Made by a program: the position numbers and the translations under genes. Positions 40,897 to 45,398 of a stretch of DNA of 45,398 nt are shown piece after piece. The notes beneath the pieces were generated by a model. It was not told where the DNA came from, searched no databases, and saw only the letters and a list, made by a program, of their open reading frames with translations. Within the stretch, counting starts at the first letter, position 1. Each line of letters starts with the position of its first letter. The DNA comes from SVTX01 sp045538195 (GTDB lineage Bacteria > Bacillota > Clostridia > Oscillospirales > CAG-272): NCBI GenBank assembly GCA_045538195.1, contig JAZSRA010000084.1, positions 1 through 45,398 of the forward strand. The letters are read 5' to 3'.

Positions 40897-42009
40897 TTAG
40901 TGAACGATGCATCTTTCGGTGTCCTTATCAAAGATGTGCATTCTTGCAGATTCAAGAGCGATCTTGATTGTGTCACCTGCGCGAGAAGTAGATCTTGCAG
41001 ATACACGAGCGGTAAGCTTGGTCTCACCGATAACGAGGTAGAGATAGATCTCTGCACCCATAAGCTCGGTAACTTCAACGTAAGCGTCAACAGTGCTATC
41101 CTCGAGAGCCGCGATCTGAGCGGGCTGATCGTGAATGCTTTCGGGACGGATACCAACAACGACTTCCTGTCCGATATATTCCTTAAGAGCGGGGTTATTA
41201 GCCTTCTCTGCGGGAACCTTGATAGAGTTTCCTTCAAATTCGAAATAAACGTCATCACCCTTCTGAACGAGAGAGCCGTTGATGAAGTTCATCTGAGGAG
41301 TACCGATAAATCCTGCAACGAACATATTGACAGGGCTATCGTAAAGATTCTGAGGAGTATCAACCTGCTGAATAAGACCGTCCTTCATAACAACGATTCT
41401 GGTTGCCATCGTCATAGCCTCGACCTGGTCGTGAGTAACGTATACGAAGGTGGTCTCAACTCTCTGGTGAAGCTTGGTAAGCTCGGTTCTCATGGTTGCA
41501 CGAAGCTTTGCATCCAAGTTGGAGAGAGGCTCGTCAAGAAGGAATACCATGGGGTTACGAACGATAGCACGGCCGAGCGCAACTCTCTGCTTCTGACCAC
41601 CGGAGAGAGCCTTAGGCTTTCTGTCGAGAAGGTGGGTGATATCGAGGATACGAGCAGCCTCCTCAACGCGTCTCTTGATCTCGTCCTTAGGAGTCTTGCT
41701 GAGCTTAAGACCGAATGCCATATTCTCGGAAACGGTCATGTGAGGATAAAGCGCGTAGTTCTGGTACACCATCGCGATCTTTCTGTCTTTAGGAGCAACG
41801 TCGTTTACGAGACGGTCGCCGATGAAAAGCTCACCCTCGGAGATTTCCTCAAGGCCTGCGATCATACGGAGAGTTGTGGACTTACCGCAACCGGAAGGAC
41901 CGACGAGAACGATAAATTCCTTGTCCTTAATTTCAAGGTTGAAGTCGGATACAGCGGTAACACCACCGGGATACTTCTTATAAATATGTCTGAGAGACAA
42001 ACTTGCCAT
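40897..42009 (-). CDS. ugpC: Sugar ABC transporter ATPase, MsmX/UgpC type
   Basis: 370 aa from ATG 42009 behind AGGAGG. Walker A GPSGCGKST (37-45), Q-loop VYQNYALYPHMTV, signature LSGGQKQRVALGRA, Walker B VFLLDEPLSNLDAKLR, H-loop THDQ, and a C-terminal TOBE/OB domain (VVGIRPESIHD). It powers import of oligosaccharides or polyols. No permease or binding protein is nearby; such stand-alone ATPases (MsmX) serve several importers. A 19-bp palindrome lies upstream. Confidence 0.92.
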   Translation of the reverse strand: MASLSLRHIYKKYPGGVTAVSDFNLEIKDKEFIVLVGPSGCGKSTTLRMIAGLEEISEGELFIGDRLVNDVAPKDRKIAMVYQNYALYPHMTVSENMAFGLKLSKTPKDEIKRRVEEAARILDITHLLDRKPKALSGGQKQRVALGRAIVRNPMVFLLDEPLSNLDAKLRATMRTELTKLHQRVETTFVYVTHDQVEAMTMATRIVVMKDGLIQQVDTPQNLYDSPVNMFVAGFIGTPQMNFINGSLVQKGDDVYFEFEGNSIKVPAEKANNPALKEYIGQEVVVGIRPESIHDQPAQIAALEDSTVDAYVEVTELMGAEIYLYLVIGETKLTARVSARSTSRAGDTIKIALESARMHIFDKDTERCIVH

Positions 42010-42122
42010 ATGTTTTATTCCTCCTGAATTATGTAGGCCTTTTTGCAAAAACCTTAATTTTTAACATTATAATTGTACCAAAAAATCGCTGATTTTTAAA
42101 GAGCATTATTTACCAAAGTTAC

Positions 42123-42141
42123 ATTGCACAATTTGTGCAAT
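42123..42141. promoter_or_regulatory. Operator-like 19-bp palindrome upstream of the sugar ATPase
   Basis: ATTGCACAA-T-TTGTGCAAT, a perfect inverted repeat with a one-base centre, between the ATPase and tex genes. A TATAAT for the ATPase gene lies at about 42071-42066 on the minus strand, so this site would be an upstream one. Which regulator binds is not known. Confidence 0.5.
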
Positions 42142-42206
42142 ATTGACAAAATCACGAAGTTTTGGGTGATATATAGGTTATTTGACGCATTAATACTGTT
42201 AATATA

Positions 42207-44360
42207 TTAAAGTTTCATTGACAAGGAGATTCGTTTTTTCTTTACGTCGACCGAAAGCACCTTGACCTTTACGATGTCACCGACCGAAAGCATTTCGGAG
42301 GGATGTTTGATATACTTATCACATATTTGCGAGATGTGGACAAGACCGTCCTGATGGACGCCTATATCAACGAACGCACCGAAATCGATAACGTTTCTGA
42401 CGGTTCCCGTAAGCACCATATCAGGCTTGAGATCCTCAAGGTCAAGAATATCGTCACGAAGAATAGGAGGCGGCAGAGAGTCTCTGACGTCACGACCGGG
42501 CTTTTCAAGCTCGCTTATGATATCTACGAGGGTGGGTTCGCCGATGCCAAGATCTGTAGCAACGGTCTTAGTTCCCTTTTTGTTGACTTTGGCGCGAAGC
42601 TCACGAAGCTGCCCCTGACGGACATCATCAACCGTGTATCCAAACATTTCAAGTAAAGTCTTTGCCGCGGAGTATGATTCGGGGTGAACGCCCGTATTGT
42701 CAAGGATCTCCTTGGAGTCGGGAACTCTCAAAAATCCTGCGCACTGCTCAAACGCCTTGTCGCCGATTCTGGGAACCTTCTTAATCTGCGCTCTGGAGGT
42801 AAATTCGCCGTTTTCTTCTCTGTATTTTACGATATTTTTTGCGCTGGTGGCGTTAATACCCGAAATATAGGAAAGAAGCGAGTGAGATGCGGTGTTTACG
42901 TCAACGCCGACAGAGTTAACGCAATCCTCAACAACTCCCGTGAGGGCGGTGTCAAGTCTTGCGGGCTTCATATCGTGCTGATACTGACCGACACCGATAG
43001 ATTTTGGGTCGATCTTTACAAGCTCTGCGAGAGGATCCTGAAGTCTCCTTGCGATAGAGACTGCGGAACGCTGCATAACGTCAAATTCGGGAAATTCTTC
43101 GGTAGCAAGCTTGGACGCGGAATAGATGGATGCACCTGCCTCGCTTACTATAATATATTTACAGTTAGCCTCGGGGATATCCTTGAGCAATCCCGCAATA
43201 AATATTTCACTTTCCTTGGATGCCGTACCGTTACCGATGGCGATAACGTCAACGCGGTGCTTTTTGATAAGTCCCTTGACGATTCGTGTAGCCTCCTCGG
43301 TTCTCTGACGGGGTTTGGTGGGATAGATAACGGCAGTATCAAGCACCTTACCCGTTTTGTCTACGACTGCAAGCTTACATCCGTTAACGTAACCTGGGTC
43401 AAAGCCCAGGACGGTCTTTCCCTTTAATGGCGACTGCATAAGCAGATGACCGAGGTTGTCGGAGAATACCTTGATAGCGCCCTCGCTTGCAAGGTCGAAC
43501 ATATCGTTTCTGATCTCGCGCTCGATGGAAGGGGCGATAAGTCTTTCGTAGCCGTCAACCGTAGCTGCCAAAAGGTATTTGTAAGAGGGGCTGGACGGCT
43601 CTGTAATAACACAAGCAAAAAGATAATTGAGGACTATATCTGCGGAGATATCTACCGAAACCTTCAAAAATTCTTCCTTTTCGCCGCGGTTTATAGCGAG
43701 AACTCTGTGACCGGGAATCTTTTTGAGAGGCTCGCTGTATTCATAATATTGCGCGTAGACAGAATCTTCATCCTTTGCCGCCGTAACGTTAAGAACTCCG
43801 TGGTCAAAGGTCAAAGCTCTGAGAGCCTTTCTGAACTCAGCGTTATCGGAGATGTCCTCGGCTATAATGTCGCAAGCGCCTGCAATAGCTGTAGCTGCGT
43901 CGGGAACCTCTTTTTCTTCGTTTACGAAGGCTTCTGCAGCTTCTTCGATAGTTGGAGCATATTCTATTCTCTGCTCCATAATTAGTTTTGCAAGATCCTC
44001 AAGACCTCTCTCACGGGCAACAGACGCTCTGGTCTTTCTCTTGGGTCTGAAAGGACGGTAAATATCGTCCACCTCGGTGATAGTCTTAGCGTTAAGTATA
44101 GCCTGCTCGATTTCTAGAGTAAGCTTACCCTGAGCGTCGATCAGGTTTTTGACTTCCTCTTTTCTCTTTTCAATGTTGCGAAGATATTCAAGTCTGTCAT
44201 TAAGATCACGGAGAACGGCGTCGTCAAGACTTCCCGTAACTTCCTTTCTGTAACGCGCGATAAAAGGGATGGTATCGCCGCCGTCGATAAGCTCGACTGT
44301 CTTTGCTACTTGATCCTCTTTAAGCTTAAATTCTTCCGCAAGTGTTTTGATAATGTCCAT
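42207..44360 (-). CDS. tex: Tex-like transcription accessory protein with S1 domain
   Basis: 717 aa. N-terminal HTH-like region (EEFKLKEDQVAKTVELIDGGDTIPFIARYRKE), YqgF/RNase H-like core (VLGFDPGYVNGCKLAVVD), helix-hairpin-helix motifs (VNTASHSLLSYISGI, KNIVKYREENGEF) and a C-terminal S1 domain (VLTGTVRNVIDFGAFVDIGV). Tex binds nucleic acid and affects transcription. AAGGAGT precedes ATG. It follows the pseudouridine synthase gene by 27 bases, so the two are co-transcribed. Confidence 0.95.
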   Translation of the reverse strand: MDIIKTLAEEFKLKEDQVAKTVELIDGGDTIPFIARYRKEVTGSLDDAVLRDLNDRLEYLRNIEKRKEEVKNLIDAQGKLTLEIEQAILNAKTITEVDDIYRPFRPKRKTRASVARERGLEDLAKLIMEQRIEYAPTIEEAAEAFVNEEKEVPDAATAIAGACDIIAEDISDNAEFRKALRALTFDHGVLNVTAAKDEDSVYAQYYEYSEPLKKIPGHRVLAINRGEKEEFLKVSVDISADIVLNYLFACVITEPSSPSYKYLLAATVDGYERLIAPSIEREIRNDMFDLASEGAIKVFSDNLGHLLMQSPLKGKTVLGFDPGYVNGCKLAVVDKTGKVLDTAVIYPTKPRQRTEEATRIVKGLIKKHRVDVIAIGNGTASKESEIFIAGLLKDIPEANCKYIIVSEAGASIYSASKLATEEFPEFDVMQRSAVSIARRLQDPLAELVKIDPKSIGVGQYQHDMKPARLDTALTGVVEDCVNSVGVDVNTASHSLLSYISGINATSAKNIVKYREENGEFTSRAQIKKVPRIGDKAFEQCAGFLRVPDSKEILDNTGVHPESYSAAKTLLEMFGYTVDDVRQGQLRELRAKVNKKGTKTVATDLGIGEPTLVDIISELEKPGRDVRDSLPPPILRDDILDLEDLKPDMVLTGTVRNVIDFGAFVDIGVHQDGLVHISQICDKYIKHPSEMLSVGDIVKVKVLSVDVKKKRISLSMKL

Positions 44361-44387
44361 GGATACTCCTTATTAATGTAGAGACTT

Positions 44388-45107
44388 TCAAATGTCCTTG
44401 ATGTTTTTTCCTCTTTCTTCAAGAGCCGCTTGTTCCTCGGCGGTGAGATAACGCCATTGTCCTCTTTCCAGGCTTTTGTCAAGCTCGATTGGACCGAATG
44501 TTACTCTTTCAAGATAAGTTATCTGATTATGTACCGCCTCTGCCATTAGCTTTATCTGATGATATTTGCCCTCGGTAAGTGTTATGCAGCCGTTTTTATC
44601 GTCTGTCATTTCCACTTTACAGGGTGCTGTAAAATATCCACCGATGTCAACTCCCGTTTCAAGCCGGTTTTTGTCGTCCTGACTTATCGGAAATTTTACC
44701 GTAAAGCGGTATTTTTTAGAGACGTGATTTTTCGGTGCCAACAGCTTATGAGACAGGGGACCATTATTTGTCAGCAACATAAGTCCAAGGGTATTTTTGT
44801 CCAAGCGTCCGCAAGGAAAAAGTCCTATTCTTTGAAGCTCGTCGGGCAAAAGCGTCAGAACCGTAGGATTGAGAAGATCGTCCGTGGCGCTGACGTACCC
44901 ATCGGGTTTATTAAGCATCACGTAGGTGAATTCACGCCAGATTACTTCCCTGCCGCAGTACGTAACAGTGTCGGTAGTAGGGTCGATATGTCCGCTGGCT
45001 CTGCGAACTACTTGTCCGTTTACGGTTATACCGCCATTTCGGGCGGTTTTGGCGATCTCGGTTCTCGAAGCAAGTCCCGATTCGACTATAAATTTGTCAA
45101 GCCGCAT
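44388..45107 (-). CDS. rsuA: 16S rRNA pseudouridine synthase, RsuA/RluB type
   Basis: 239 aa. S4 RNA-binding domain (MRLDKFIVESGLASRTEIAK... ITVNG) then the catalytic domain with GRLDKNTLGLMLLTNNG (catalytic Asp in GRLD) and EGKYHQIKLMA. Length and order fit the RsuA/RluB/E/F group, which isomerise uridines in rRNA; the short linker favours RsuA (16S U516), but RluB or RluF-like targets cannot be excluded. GGAGGTG precedes ATG. Confidence 0.88.
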   Translation of the reverse strand: MRLDKFIVESGLASRTEIAKTARNGGITVNGQVVRRASGHIDPTTDTVTYCGREVIWREFTYVMLNKPDGYVSATDDLLNPTVLTLLPDELQRIGLFPCGRLDKNTLGLMLLTNNGPLSHKLLAPKNHVSKKYRFTVKFPISQDDKNRLETGVDIGGYFTAPCKVEMTDDKNGCITLTEGKYHQIKLMAEAVHNQITYLERVTFGPIELDKSLERGQWRYLTAEEQAALEERGKNIKDI

Positions 45108-45260
45108 ACTTCACCTCCACACGCTTTTTCACACTGTTACATTATACCATACTTTTCCCAATTTGTAAAATTAATTTTTTATGAATTTTCATTGTAAAAT
45201 GCCGATTATATGATTGTTCCACCTGATGAGATCAACAAGGAGTCAAGAAAGTAAATCAAA

Positions 45261-45398
45261 GGGGCTGGCTCAAAAGTAAAAATTTGAGCCAGCTTTTGCA
45301 ATGAAAATGAGTAGAATAAAAAAGAAGCGCAAAAAAAAGAAAAAACCTCAAAAAGAGGTGAAAAAGAGATACGACAAAAGACGGGGACGACAATCCTC
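45261..45398. mobile_element. Probable IS terminal repeat with hairpin, cut by the right edge
   Basis: GGGGCTGGCTCAAAAGT (45261-45277) resembles IS terminal repeats of the GGGGCTGTCTCAAAA kind. GCTGGCTCAAA (45264-45274) pairs with TTTGAGCCAGC (45283-45293). Beyond it, a very Lys/Arg-rich frame opens at ATG 45301 and runs off the edge (MKMSRIKKKRKKKK...), without a ribosome site; it is not called as a gene. The other end of the element is outside the window. Confidence 0.45.

Noticed and set aside
45301..45398. Lys/Arg-rich frame running off the right edge
   Set aside because: No ribosome site, low-complexity sequence and too short to judge; could be part of an IS but not called.

Overview
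This looks like a chromosomal stretch from an anaerobic, spore-forming low-to-mid GC Firmicute of class Clostridia, probably an uncultured gut lineage. Evidence: a complete SpoIIID, a BofC-type C-terminal domain protein, PdaA-like polysaccharide deacetylases, PolC-type DNA polymerase III, a T-box in front of thrS, consensus sigma-A promoters, strong GGAGG ribosome sites and U-tract terminators. No tRNA, rRNA or CRISPR array was recognised.

Layout. 1-211: 3' end of an IS transposase with a likely terminal repeat. 223-5225: cell-envelope and small genes (BofC-like, class A PBP, TspO-like, lipoprotein, CMP-kinase-like, flavodoxin-like). 5306-11685, minus strand: the paired radical-SAM proteins TIGR03936/TIGR03960, a 953-aa protein that looks like a catalytically dead P1B-type ATPase, and RlmB. 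11796-16880: small membrane protein, two overlapping polysaccharide deacetylases, a YesL-like membrane protein, ProC, a second TrmH-family protein and SpoIIID. 17038-19586: an island of different base composition with two tiny genes and almost 1 kb of hairpin-rich apparently non-coding DNA, bounded by two directly repeated, structured ~280-bp units. 19611-25407: UxuB-like dehydrogenase, Cys-rich protein, two metal-type G3E GTPases (one with a >50-His insert, one fused to a YcgQ-like domain), dUTPase and a BspA-type LRR protein. 25445-36410, minus strand: the classic pyrH-frr-uppS-cdsA-dxr-rseP-ispG-polC cluster. 36489-45107: thrS with T-box, MgsA-like protein, lipoprotein, XRE regulator, MsmX/UgpC-type sugar ABC ATPase, Tex and an RsuA-type pseudouridine synthase. 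45261-45398: a hairpin that resembles another IS end.

The genes are mostly housekeeping. The pyrH-to-polC cluster links UMP synthesis, ribosome recycling, isoprenoid (MEP) and undecaprenyl/phospholipid synthesis and replication. The strongest candidate for something undescribed is the 17038-19586 island. Its two flanking repeats are 60/61 identical in one block, then diverge while keeping the same fold: two helices change sequence on both strands around a conserved GTAGCAAT internal loop. Each repeat ends in a promoter whose -35/-10 spacer holds a palindrome. The second notable object is the pseudo-P-type ATPase at 7906-10767.

The IS-like sequences at both window edges suggest the window may be a contig that broke at repeated IS copies; this is inference.
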